NCBI GenBank assembly: GCA_947493575.1
Contig: CANLRQ010000003.1
Span: forward strand, 62,001-126,000
Origin: an uncultured Marinomonas sp.
GTDB taxonomy: Bacteria; Pseudomonadota; Gammaproteobacteria; Pseudomonadales; Marinomonadaceae
DNA: 64,000 bases
Reading direction: 5' to 3'
The position numbers and the translations under genes are program-made. Numbering within the stretch: the first letter of the stretch is position 1; each line of letters starts with the position of its first letter. Shown piece after piece: positions 48,415 to 56,329 of this stretch. Under the pieces are notes generated by a model. That model had not been told where the DNA came from, did not search any database, and saw only the letters and a list, made by a program, of their open reading frames with translations.

Positions 48415-49176
48415 ATGTCTCGCACCCTCCCATCACAAGGAAAACTGTCAGATCTAATTACTAAAGAATTAGAAACTATGATGATTGAAGGTCTTCTCAA
48501 GCCCGGAGACCGCCTACCTCCAGAGCGAGAACTAGCTGAACGCTTTGATGTTTCACGCCCCTCATTACGTGAAGCTATTCAAAACTTAAAAGCCAAAGGC
48601 ATGGTCGTCAGCAGACAAGGGGGAGGAAATTACATTAGTGATAATTTAGGTAGCGATTTACGCGACCCGCTATTGCAAGCTATGTCAGCTCAACCTGAAT
48701 TTCGCTATGATTTACTCGAGTTTCGTGATGCATTAGAAGGTATTTCCACTTACTACGCAGCCATTCGCAGTACGGATGCAGACAAGAGGAAATTAACAAA
48801 AGCCTATAAAGCATTAGTTGAAGCAAACTCTCAAAAAGATCCAGTCCAAGAGGCGAAACTCGACGCAGAGTTTCACCTAACCATAGCCGAGTGTGCCCAT
48901 AACTCTGTCATGCTTCACACTATGAGAGCACTGTTTCAAATGTTAGCTCAAAGCATTGCCTCCAATTTAGAGCACTTGTTCCAATACTCAGAAGCACGCA
49001 GTAAAGTGATGGAACAACATACGACTATTTACAAAGCGATTATGAACAGCGACCCTCAAGAAGCTAAGGCAGCCATTCACCAGCACTTATCTTATGTAGA
49101 AAACATTCTACTTGAAGTTAGCAGATTAGAGTCTCGTCGACAAAGAGCCCTGCAACAGGCAAACCTGCTACGGTAA
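48415..49176 (+). CDS. lutR: GntR/FadR family regulator of the lut operon (LldR-like)
   Basis: The 253-residue protein has an N-terminal winged helix (about 8-75: LKPGDRLPPERELAERFDVSRPSLREAI, read in segments) and a helical FCD effector domain (about 95-235) with the metal-ligand histidines expected in LldR-like proteins (DAEFHLTIAECAHN, EQHTTIYKAI, AKAAIHQHL). It is divergent from lutABC, with two matching operators between. It probably represses lutABC and itself until L-lactate is present. The gene symbol is by analogy. Confidence 0.9.
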   Translation: MSRTLPSQGKLSDLITKELETMMIEGLLKPGDRLPPERELAERFDVSRPSLREAIQNLKAKGMVVSRQGGGNYISDNLGSDLRDPLLQAMSAQPEFRYDLLEFRDALEGISTYYAAIRSTDADKRKLTKAYKALVEANSQKDPVQEAKLDAEFHLTIAECAHNSVMLHTMRALFQMLAQSIASNLEHLFQYSEARSKVMEQHTTIYKAIMNSDPQEAKAAIHQHLSYVENILLEVSRLESRRQRALQQANLLR

Positions 49177-49242
49177 TACAGAAATAATAGAGGCTAAAAC
49201 TCTCCTATCTCTGCATAAGTACAATGAATTAAAGAGCACATT

Positions 49243-50520
49243 ATGAATATCCTTGTCATTGGCTATGTCTGGCCAGAACCGAATTCTTCTGCGGCTGGTA
49301 GCAGAATGATGCAATTATTAACCAGCTATCGCGCGCAAAACTGGACTGTCACTTTTGCTAGCCCAACTCAAAAAACAGATCATATGGCTAGCTTAGAAGA
49401 TCTAGATATTAGATCCGTTGCCATTAAATTAAACAACAGCAGTTTTGATGAATTTATCCAAGAGCTTGCTCCGGACATGGTGATGTTTGATCGCTTTATG
49501 ATGGAAGAGCAATTTGGTTGGCGAGTAGAAAAACACTGCCCTGACGCATTGCGCCTACTCAACACCGAAGACTTACACAGTTTACGTCAAGCCAGACATC
49601 AGGCGGTCAAACAAAACAGACAGTTTGATGTCTTAGATATGCACAACGAACATACTGTTAGAGAAATCGCTTCTATTTTTCGCAGTGATTTAACTCTAAT
49701 GATTTCTGATAAAGAAATGGAGTTATTAAAAACACAGTTTAATGTCCCTGCAAGTCAGCTTTATACCCTCCCCTTTATGTTAAACATCCCAACGGAAACT
49801 ACCCTAAAAAACCGCCTAACTTTTAATGAAAGACAGCATTTCATCAGTATCGGAAACTTCCGTCACGCCCCTAATTGGGATGCTGTACTACAGCTAAAAA
49901 CGGAGATATGGCCGTTAATTCGGAAGGCGTTACCGAATGCTGAAATGCATATTTATGGTGCCTACCCACCGCCAAAAGCCACACAATTACATAATGCAAA
50001 ACAAGGGTTTCATATTAAAGGGTGGACTGAAAACGCCAAAGAAGTAATACAACAAGCCCGCTTACTGCTTGCGCCTTTACGTTTTGGTGCAGGCATTAAA
50101 GGCAAATTAGTAGAAGCAATGGAAATGGGTACACCCAGTATTACAACAAATATTGGAGCAGAAGCCATGCATAATCATTTACCTTGGAATGGAAGAATTA
50201 TAAATGACCCTCAGAGCTTCGCTGCTGCTGCTGTTGAGCTGTATGAAGATCAAACTGCATGGGAAAAATGCCAACAAAACGGCGATATAATATTGCAAGA
50301 GCAGTACGATATTGAGCAACTGGAAATACCTTTTATCAATCAGCTGATTCAGCATAAAAGTGAATTATCGAATTTAAGAAAGCAGAATTTTATGAGCATG
50401 ATGCTTCGCCACCATAGCCTCAAAAGCACTCAATATATGTCTCAATGGATCGAAGCAAAAAATCAAAATAATGAAAAGAGACCTTTGCACGAGGCCATTA
50501 GCGACGATAAGACAAGGTAA
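49243..50520 (+). CDS. Glycosyltransferase, GT4-like
   Basis: The 425-residue protein has two Rossmann-type halves. The N-terminal half begins NILVIGYVWPEPNSSAAGSR. The C-terminal half has ISIGNFRHAPNWDAV, MHIYGAYPP, FHIKGWTENAKEVIQQARLLLAPLRFGAGIKGKLVEAMEMGTPSIT (in segments), the GT4 nucleotide-sugar region. The donor and acceptor are unknown. The last 14 codons (residues KRPLHEAISDDKTR) lie inside MITE copy D, which begins at 50478, so the original C-terminus has been replaced or extended by the insertion. It is the only glycosyltransferase here and is not in a polysaccharide cluster. Confidence 0.85.
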   Translation: MNILVIGYVWPEPNSSAAGSRMMQLLTSYRAQNWTVTFASPTQKTDHMASLEDLDIRSVAIKLNNSSFDEFIQELAPDMVMFDRFMMEEQFGWRVEKHCPDALRLLNTEDLHSLRQARHQAVKQNRQFDVLDMHNEHTVREIASIFRSDLTLMISDKEMELLKTQFNVPASQLYTLPFMLNIPTETTLKNRLTFNERQHFISIGNFRHAPNWDAVLQLKTEIWPLIRKALPNAEMHIYGAYPPPKATQLHNAKQGFHIKGWTENAKEVIQQARLLLAPLRFGAGIKGKLVEAMEMGTPSITTNIGAEAMHNHLPWNGRIINDPQSFAAAAVELYEDQTAWEKCQQNGDIILQEQYDIEQLEIPFINQLIQHKSELSNLRKQNFMSMMLRHHSLKSTQYMSQWIEAKNQNNEKRPLHEAISDDKTR

Positions 50521-50730
50521 AACAGATTAAAAAATGGAGTTTATGAGTGACAAATGCACATTTTTCGTCTGTTTTTAACAAAGTGAGACATCAGCATAAC
50601 TCTCATTTTTTTCAAAAATGGGAAAATTATCCTTTGATTTTATTGATGTTTTTTACACGGAAAAATCAATTTACCGAATTGTGATGAGCTCTCAAAGTTT
50701 TAGCAAGAGCAATAGTCGAACAAAAGTCTC
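50478..50730 (+). repeat. MITE-like repeat, copy D (interrupted)
   Basis: The left end GAGACCTTTGCACGA and right end TCGAACAAAAGTCTC form inverted repeats, with GAAAA directly flanking both sides (50473-50477, 50731-50735). The core matches copies A-C. A 109-bp second element is inserted at 50585-50693. Without it and its duplication the copy would be 139 bp, the family length. The rest of the gap to 50947 shows nothing else. Confidence 0.82.
50585..50693. mobile_element. Small element nested inside MITE copy D
   Basis: The 109-bp insert is bounded by 5-bp direct repeats AAAGT (50580-50584 and 50694-50698). Its ends, GAGACATCAGCA and the reverse complement GAGAGCTCATCA, match at 9 of 12 positions. 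Inside is an imperfect hairpin ATTGATGTTTTTT / GGAAAAATCAAT. It carries no coding capacity, and other copies of the family lack it at this point. Confidence 0.7.
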
Positions 50731-50947
50731 GAAAAATACAAACGTCAGCCTTAGATATACAAGTCTCTCACTAAAAAATTCATTTATGTGAGTTAAACTG
50801 ACCTTCAACATATAATAGATTAGTTTTTCTCACCTATTTGAGCATTATTAATCATTTGTCTTATCCAACTAATATTTCTAATATACGCCCCCCTGAAAGC
50901 AACAATGCTCGTTGCCAAATCCAGCTAACCAAAATAGGAATATCACT

Positions 50948-51157
50948 ATGAAAACCGAAAAAACACTTGCACAATTATTAGAAAACATCGATACAAACTA
51001 CATGTCTGAATTCGATAGAATCAACGCTATTGCAAATGCTAAACGCGCTGAAGCAGTCAGTGAGGCGATCCTCTCCGTTACACGCTCTATCAAGCAATTT
51101 GTAGTGAATACAAAAAATGCATTGATTCACGTTATACTAAAAAACCAACAAGCTTAA
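50948..51157 (+). CDS. Small hypothetical protein
   Basis: The 69-residue product is not recognised. It is helical and basic, with a central MSEFDRINAIANAKRAEAVSEAIL (in outline) and an amphipathic end (VTRSIKQFVVNTKNALIHVILK). There are no cysteines. The ATG at 50948 has AGGA nine bases upstream; a longer frame from 50912 adds 12 residues with no site. It stands alone between the glycosyltransferase and the solute-binding protein gene. The size and composition recall small membrane-surface or DUF1127-like proteins, but no real match is seen. Confidence 0.55.
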   Translation: MKTEKTLAQLLENIDTNYMSEFDRINAIANAKRAEAVSEAILSVTRSIKQFVVNTKNALIHVILKNQQA

Positions 51158-51363
51158 TACCTAGATAGATCTAAAAAGAGGGGTACGGTAAGATTTTCTA
51201 ATTTAGAAAACGACTTACTCTACCACCGGGAATCGGCGCTAGAATAAAAATATCAATGCGCATAACTCGTCACTAATCATTATTTCCATTAATCTATCTC
51301 CAGTTATTTACCTTCAATTACCACATAGATTAAGAAATTCTATATATCCTCTTCTTTATAAAA

Positions 51364-52077
51364 TCACATGCTATCAATCAGTTTTTGTTCTTCTATTTCA
51401 AACAGTCTTCTTAATTCACCGTTGGCTTTTATTTGTTTAAATTTTTGGTCAATGATAGGAACAAGATCTGCATTATTTTTATGAATATAGTGATACAGAG
51501 GCAATTCGGCTAATGGCTTTTCATAAGCAACAATATCCGATATATCCATTCTCTTTAAGGTTAATTCCCCACTCAAAAAGCTAGTAAGAGCAATATCAGC
51601 ACGTTCGTTATCAAGGAACCTCATCATTTGCTGAGATCCATCTAGTACAAAAACTCCATCAATACCTTTAGTGATACTGTCTGTATGTTTAAATCCTCTA
51701 ACTTTTATTAACTTATATTTTTTTAAATCATCAAGATGATTAATAATGACATCACTGCCTTTCTTAACAAATGCCATAGTACGAAGAGAATAATAAGGCG
51801 TGGGAACTCGAAGAACAGAAGGGTTATCAACACCGTATGACCATACCCTCAATATCTCACCATCCGTTTGTCCTGATGATGCCAGTTGCTCGGCTCGCTT
51901 TGCGGGAGCAGGATCAACACCAATATCGATCCCTATAGACTGGTAGACTTTTGTTAATACATGAGCGGCCATTTTCTGGCCATCGCCACTGTTAATTACT
52001 GAAAAAGTATAATCGGACGCTATTGCCGTATTACTTAGTATTAGAAAAAATACAATATAAAAGACTTTTAGTACCAT
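51364..52077 (-). CDS. Periplasmic solute-binding protein, family 3 type
   Basis: The 237-residue precursor has a signal peptide (MVLKVFYIVFFLILSNTAIA) and the SBP_bac_3 fold: GDGQKMAAHVLTKVYQSIGIDIGVDPAPAKRAEQLA in segments, then TPYYSLRTMAFVKKGSD and the hinge strands. It has no permease or ATPase neighbour, so it may serve a distant transporter or act as a sensor rather than in uptake; many marine Gammaproteobacteria have such orphan binding proteins. AGGTG precedes the ATG. MITE copy E lies 24 bases upstream of its start, within the promoter region. Confidence 0.82.
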   Translation of the reverse strand: MVLKVFYIVFFLILSNTAIASDYTFSVINSGDGQKMAAHVLTKVYQSIGIDIGVDPAPAKRAEQLASSGQTDGEILRVWSYGVDNPSVLRVPTPYYSLRTMAFVKKGSDVIINHLDDLKKYKLIKVRGFKHTDSITKGIDGVFVLDGSQQMMRFLDNERADIALTSFLSGELTLKRMDISDIVAYEKPLAELPLYHYIHKNNADLVPIIDQKFKQIKANGELRRLFEIEEQKLIDSM

Positions 52078-52100
52078 AGCTTTTCACCTTATTTTAATTA

Positions 52101-52246
52101 TTTGAAACCTTTGCACTAAGTGCATTAGCGATGATAAGACGAGGCAAAAACAGGCGAAAAAGCGGAGTTTATGAGTTATAAATGGCATTTTGAATCTATT
52201 TTTAACAAAGTATTAGCAAGTGTAGTAGTTATGCAAAGGTTTCAAA
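52101..52246 (+). repeat. MITE-like repeat, copy E
   Basis: The ends TTTGAAACCTTTGCA and TGCAAAGGTTTCAAA are perfect 15-bp inverted repeats, the best preserved of the five copies. TTA flanks both sides (52098-52100, 52247-52249). The core has AAAACAGGCGAAAAAGCGG and TTTTTAACAAAGTATTAGCAAG. It sits directly upstream of the solute-binding protein gene. Confidence 0.85.
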
Positions 52247-52261
52247 TTAATACATAGCGAT

Positions 52262-52290
52262 AAAGAACCCAGTAAAATACTGAGCTCTTT
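52262..52290 (-). terminator. Possible terminator hairpin after the lipoprotein gene
   Basis: On the minus strand AAAGAGCTCAGTA pairs with TACTGGGTTCTTT over all 13 positions when two G-U pairs are allowed; on the plus strand these become mismatches, so the RNA form is the minus one. It begins 17 bases past the stop. No strong T run follows. Confidence 0.5.
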
Positions 52291-52307
52291 AAGTACATTG
52301 ATTAAAT

Positions 52308-53921
52308 TTAAGGGTACGTTGGTGCGGTATAGCCTCTTGCAAGAATAACATCCATTACTGTTGCGTAAACTGTACCGGCATAATCAACATCCATTAAATC
52401 AAACTCTAAAGAACCAGATGGTGCAGTGCCAGAAGGATAAACTTGAGCAGTTGCATCTGTTTCATCCGTTAAATCGCGATCAATATCTCTATCATAACGA
52501 AACGCATTTAAACCAGATCCTGTATAAGTACAACTATCATTTGGAGCATAAGTTATATCTGAAGCAGCAACATTGGAAGGCTCAAACACTTGGCTACTTG
52601 AATTGAATGTCATATGCTGACGCTGAGCATACTGATGTACGGTGTGTCCAGAACCAGGGCCAGCCCAATTACAATAAAACCCTGTAATACTCCCCACTGT
52701 ACTGGTTTGAACTCTATTCCCATATCCGTAATATGCCTCACCTGTTTGGTTTGAATTAAGTCCAACTAACAAGGTCCGAGAGGCAGCATCTAAATCACCA
52801 GCTTGCCAAATATAGGCGTATTCACCACCTAAATGGGTTTTATCAAAATTTGCGGTAACGATTGAGAAATTATTCTTCCATTGATTACTGGAATCATTAG
52901 GATTCAATACAGTTTTGGTGAGAAAGGTTGAAGAGCTTGGTAGAGTACTAGAAAATGCAGTTTGTCCATGATTACACAACATGCCATATCTATGTTGGAA
53001 CGTAATATTGTCGTTATCACGCTTATAGTGGACAGAGCCATTATGGGTAATATCACTACCTGTTCCAGAAGTAACTGAGCAATTACCTGAAGGGTCATAA
53101 AAATCGTCCATTTGATATTGAATCACCCCTTCATAATGAGCAAGATCGCTCCCTGGATCATGCTCCATAGACAACACAATATTCTTACTCACACTATTAT
53201 GAATAAAGTTAAAATCGATTGTGTAAGTCCAAACATTTGACAAAGACTGGCTTAAGCTCACTAGATTAAATGTTGTATTGGTTAAGCCTAATGCATTCAT
53301 CTCAGTCGTTAGCAAAATGGAGGTGCCTACAGGTGGTAAGCTAATTGAATTCGCATTCGCAACAGCAATTAACCCACCGAAGCTAATTAAAGACATCAAG
53401 ACTCGGTTTGTTGTGCCTTTCATTTGAGCATTTAATTCAGCCGCAGCACAAACTTCACCACTAGGCATGGTCTCTAGCCATATCCCAACATCCCCTGATG
53501 GCAATGTTCCAGAGTTATTCACCACCCCGTCAGAGTGATCGGTATAGTCTACAGATGGCCCAAAACACTCAGCACTAATTACGTCAGTAAAAAAGTACGT
53601 TGGGTCAAAATGTGAACTCAAATTTTGTGTGCTAGATAGTGATTCATCAATAACAGTAACTGCATCATCAAAGGCTACACCATTTGAAAAACTTACTGAG
53701 GAAGTTCTTTGAGTTGGTGAACTGACCATCATCTTATTAGGGAATAGTTGTACTTCATCGGTTGAAGTATCACTATCATTTGTTGTGCTTGTATCGTCAG
53801 TTGATGAATCAGACGTATCAGAAACACTTGATACTTCCGTGGAGGAATCATCAGAATCATTCCCTCCATTACATCCAACTAAAAACGTAAATAATAAAAG
53901 TGCGGCTACTTTAGATACCAT
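52308..53921 (-). CDS. Large lipoprotein of unknown function
   Basis: The 537-residue precursor has a lipobox (FTFLVGC, lipid-modified Cys17), then a low-complexity linker of Ser, Asp and Thr (about 20-57). The remaining 470 residues are rich in beta-type sequence, Ser, Thr, Asn and Gly, with several cysteines (SAECFGPSVDYTDHSDG, GNCSVTSGTGSD, YGMLCNHGQ). I recognise no domain. Asp at +2 after the cysteine is absent (Asn follows), so outer-membrane or surface location is likely. GGAG precedes the ATG. It is a single gene between MITE copy E and the IS remnant, so it is probably accessory. Confidence 0.75.
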   Translation of the reverse strand: MVSKVAALLLFTFLVGCNGGNDSDDSSTEVSSVSDTSDSSTDDTSTTNDSDTSTDEVQLFPNKMMVSSPTQRTSSVSFSNGVAFDDAVTVIDESLSSTQNLSSHFDPTYFFTDVISAECFGPSVDYTDHSDGVVNNSGTLPSGDVGIWLETMPSGEVCAAAELNAQMKGTTNRVLMSLISFGGLIAVANANSISLPPVGTSILLTTEMNALGLTNTTFNLVSLSQSLSNVWTYTIDFNFIHNSVSKNIVLSMEHDPGSDLAHYEGVIQYQMDDFYDPSGNCSVTSGTGSDITHNGSVHYKRDNDNITFQHRYGMLCNHGQTAFSSTLPSSSTFLTKTVLNPNDSSNQWKNNFSIVTANFDKTHLGGEYAYIWQAGDLDAASRTLLVGLNSNQTGEAYYGYGNRVQTSTVGSITGFYCNWAGPGSGHTVHQYAQRQHMTFNSSSQVFEPSNVAASDITYAPNDSCTYTGSGLNAFRYDRDIDRDLTDETDATAQVYPSGTAPSGSLEFDLMDVDYAGTVYATVMDVILARGYTAPTYP

Positions 53922-54082
53922 GATGGCTCCTATACTCTTCTAATCGATAAACGTTAGTATAGACGAAACCAATTAATTTACCTAAATAAGGATAAAATGT
54001 GCAAAAAAATTATTAATCTATTGACGCTTTTCAACCACATATCTTATGCTGCGTTGTGCCATATTCATACGATAAGGATTCA

Positions 54083-54516
54083 ATGAGACTTTTAGATAAG
54101 ATCTTTGCACGCAGCGCTCTTAACTATGGCTTAGAAAATAGCCGATACGATGCTTGTTACACACAACGTAATCAACGAATTAGATAGACTAAACGAGTCT
54201 TGTTAATTGGTCTCGTGTAGTCCAGCATTTATCACAAATCCACACCTGCCCTAAAGGCGAGAAAACGTGGTCGCCTTTATTTATGCTTAAAGCTCTCTTG
54301 CTTCAGTGTTGGTATAAACTGAATGATCCGCAACTGGAAAAACAGTTCGCGAGAGGCTTATTATTCAGACGTTTTGTAGAGTTTGATTTATCGGAACCTG
54401 TTCCAGATCACAGTACATTTTAGCGTTTTCATCAAACGCTTGAAAAGCTGGGGTTAATCTGTCAAAAAAGCGAAGCCTTGAGGGACTCTGCCCCCAACAG
54501 CAAAAACTATCGTTAA
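54083..54516 (+). pseudogene. IS5-family transposase remnant
   Basis: The reading frame must shift several times to recover a transposase N-terminal region. Recognisable pieces are LDKIFARSALNYG at the start, RLNES near 54190, and from 54254 KGEKTWSPLFMLKALLLQCWYKLNDPQLEKQFARGLLFRRF...VPDHSTF (in segments), followed by an in-frame TAG where serine is usual, then RFHQTLEKLG. The catalytic DDE parts beyond this are absent. ACTATCGTTAA at 54506-54516 and TTAACAACGATAGT at 54541-54554 form an inverted repeat. The remnant lies between the lipoprotein gene and the rhamnose locus. The interval 53922-54082 shows nothing else. Confidence 0.85.
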
Positions 54517-54611
54517 ATGACACTTTTAGAGAGATATTGCTTAACAACGATAGTCAGAGTAAAGTTTCCTGACTTGATCACAACATCTCTAAAAAACTCT
54601 AAATTAAATCG

Positions 54612-56327
54612 TTATTCGTCAGACGATTCTTTATTAAGGGATAGAATCAAATCTCTCCATTGCTGGCGATAGAGATTCAGCAACGGCTTTAGTGACGAGT
54701 CACATTGAGCGAGGCTCAATCGCCCCTTATGCTTCAAACTTTTGTTAGACAGAAGCGCAGCACCACCGGCTGTCCCGGTAACATCACGGGATGCATAGAT
54801 TTCACTATTAGCTTTCAAACTAGATAACAAGGTCAGAAAGTTAAGGTTATTACTAAACGCTCCCTCTACCACTACTGTATTACTCTCGCCCAACATATCC
54901 ATACAATAGTCCGTCATAAGCGCCACATATACATCAGCCAAAGCAGATTTCTGGCCAGCCGTAAGGCTCAAACCTCTTGCATCAATACGCCCTTCGCACT
55001 GCGCAAAAGGCCCTCCACCACTCGCAAACGAAGGTAATGCAAACACCCCATTTTCTAGAATAAAAGCAACATCTTCCAGAGAGCCTTCTACATCTGACCG
55101 CAGTACTTCCCACTCCCGCCCTCCCATGAATCGAATAGTTGGTGTTGCTCGACCATAAGCATCCACATTTGCAAGCATATCTTTACGCTCATCCAGTGAA
55201 TCTAAATCACCATTGATGGTGGCGATTACTGTCCAAGTACCGCTGGAAATGACAGTCAGCGAATCCAACGGCTTACTAATGTAAGGCACTAATGACGCAT
55301 TAGAATCATGGATCCCATTAAAAATAGCGCAGTTTTTAGGCAATCCTGTTTCTTCAGCAAAGGCTGGTAAAATATTCCCCAGCTTGGCGCCAGTCTCAAT
55401 TAAAGGAGGGAACAACTTGTCCCAGCCTTGTTTTTTAGCTAGTTGAGAAAACTGACGAGCGAATGGGCTCCATAAGTCCGTATGACAACCAAGAGACGTC
55501 ACCTCAGATGCCTTTTGACCTGACAAAAGAAAACCCCAATACTGCGGATACAAAAGTATCTCGGTCACTTCGGAGAACACCTCAGGGAACTTTGATTGTT
55601 GCCAATAAAGCTGCTTACCTAGATTTAAACCTTGAGGCAACAAAGGGCTAAAAGTTTCAGAAAATGGTGCACGCCACTGCTCATATTCAGCGAGGCACTC
55701 ATCTATCCCATCGTACTCATAATCCAGCACAGGCAATGCAAGCTCATCACCTTTCATGCAGGCGGCGGTTGCGCCATGGGTAGTAATGGCGATACTGCCG
55801 ATAAAATAATTTGGCGTCAGACTGATAAACGTATCCTTTATCCAAAGCCAAATAGCGTTTACATCAATATGGGGATAAAGACCATGATCTTTAACACCAT
55901 TGGAGCGCTTAATCACATCCTTCAACACACCTGTTTGAGCATCCATCAAACAAATCTTAATATTGGTTTTACCAATATCCAGCACTGCCACAACTCTAGC
56001 CAAATGAGCCTCTTGGACGTTAAAGCGAAATACCTCATGGAGCGCTGTTGAGATAGGCTCAAAAGAACCTGCCTTAGTTTCCATAATGTCTGCCATATGA
56101 GCCCACCAGCGCTGCATAATTGGCTCTCTTGCTAACCCTTCAGAGTCTAAGTTGTCTGCATCAAACGAGGCATACAATCGACTTTCAGCATCGTCCAGAT
56201 AGATACAGTAGTTAGATATACCATAAGACTTTAACAAGTCAGCTAGCTCAGGCCAGAGCTCGTCATGTCGCTTTTTATATTCCGCCTCACAACCTTTGTG
56301 AAGATACATAACCGATGAATACTTCAT
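54612..56327 (-). CDS. rhaK: L-rhamnose mutarotase fused to FGGY rhamnulokinase (RhaM-RhaK)
   Basis: The 571-residue protein has two parts. Residues 1-105 match L-rhamnose mutarotase: His21 in KKRHDELWPELADLLKSYG, NYCIYLDDAESRLYASF, and QRWWAHMADIM. From about 110 it is an FGGY-family sugar kinase (VVAVLDIGKTNIKICLMD, ITTHGATAAC, FNGIHDSNASLVPY, SSGTWTVIA), resembling rhizobial RhaK rather than E. coli RhaB. The frame is open across the junction (SFEPISTALHEVFRFNVQEAHLARVV). In Rhizobium rhaU and rhaK are separate adjacent genes. The enzyme would convert beta- to alpha-L-rhamnose and phosphorylate rhamnulose. It ends the operon, two bases after rhaQ. Confidence 0.92.
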   Translation of the reverse strand: MKYSSVMYLHKGCEAEYKKRHDELWPELADLLKSYGISNYCIYLDDAESRLYASFDADNLDSEGLAREPIMQRWWAHMADIMETKAGSFEPISTALHEVFRFNVQEAHLARVVAVLDIGKTNIKICLMDAQTGVLKDVIKRSNGVKDHGLYPHIDVNAIWLWIKDTFISLTPNYFIGSIAITTHGATAACMKGDELALPVLDYEYDGIDECLAEYEQWRAPFSETFSPLLPQGLNLGKQLYWQQSKFPEVFSEVTEILLYPQYWGFLLSGQKASEVTSLGCHTDLWSPFARQFSQLAKKQGWDKLFPPLIETGAKLGNILPAFAEETGLPKNCAIFNGIHDSNASLVPYISKPLDSLTVISSGTWTVIATINGDLDSLDERKDMLANVDAYGRATPTIRFMGGREWEVLRSDVEGSLEDVAFILENGVFALPSFASGGGPFAQCEGRIDARGLSLTAGQKSALADVYVALMTDYCMDMLGESNTVVVEGAFSNNLNFLTLLSSLKANSEIYASRDVTGTAGGAALLSNKSLKHKGRLSLAQCDSSLKPLLNLYRQQWRDLILSLNKESSDE

Positions 56328-56329
56328 TC

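Noticed and set aside
51190-51206. Perfect palindrome TTTTCTAATTTAGAAAA
   Set aside because: Very AT-rich, of a kind expected by chance in such DNA, and with no nearby promoter geometry; noted only.
32784-52246. The short repeats as a CRISPR array
   Set aside because: Copies are about 140 bp, kilobases apart and have terminal inverted repeats; no spacers and no cas genes.
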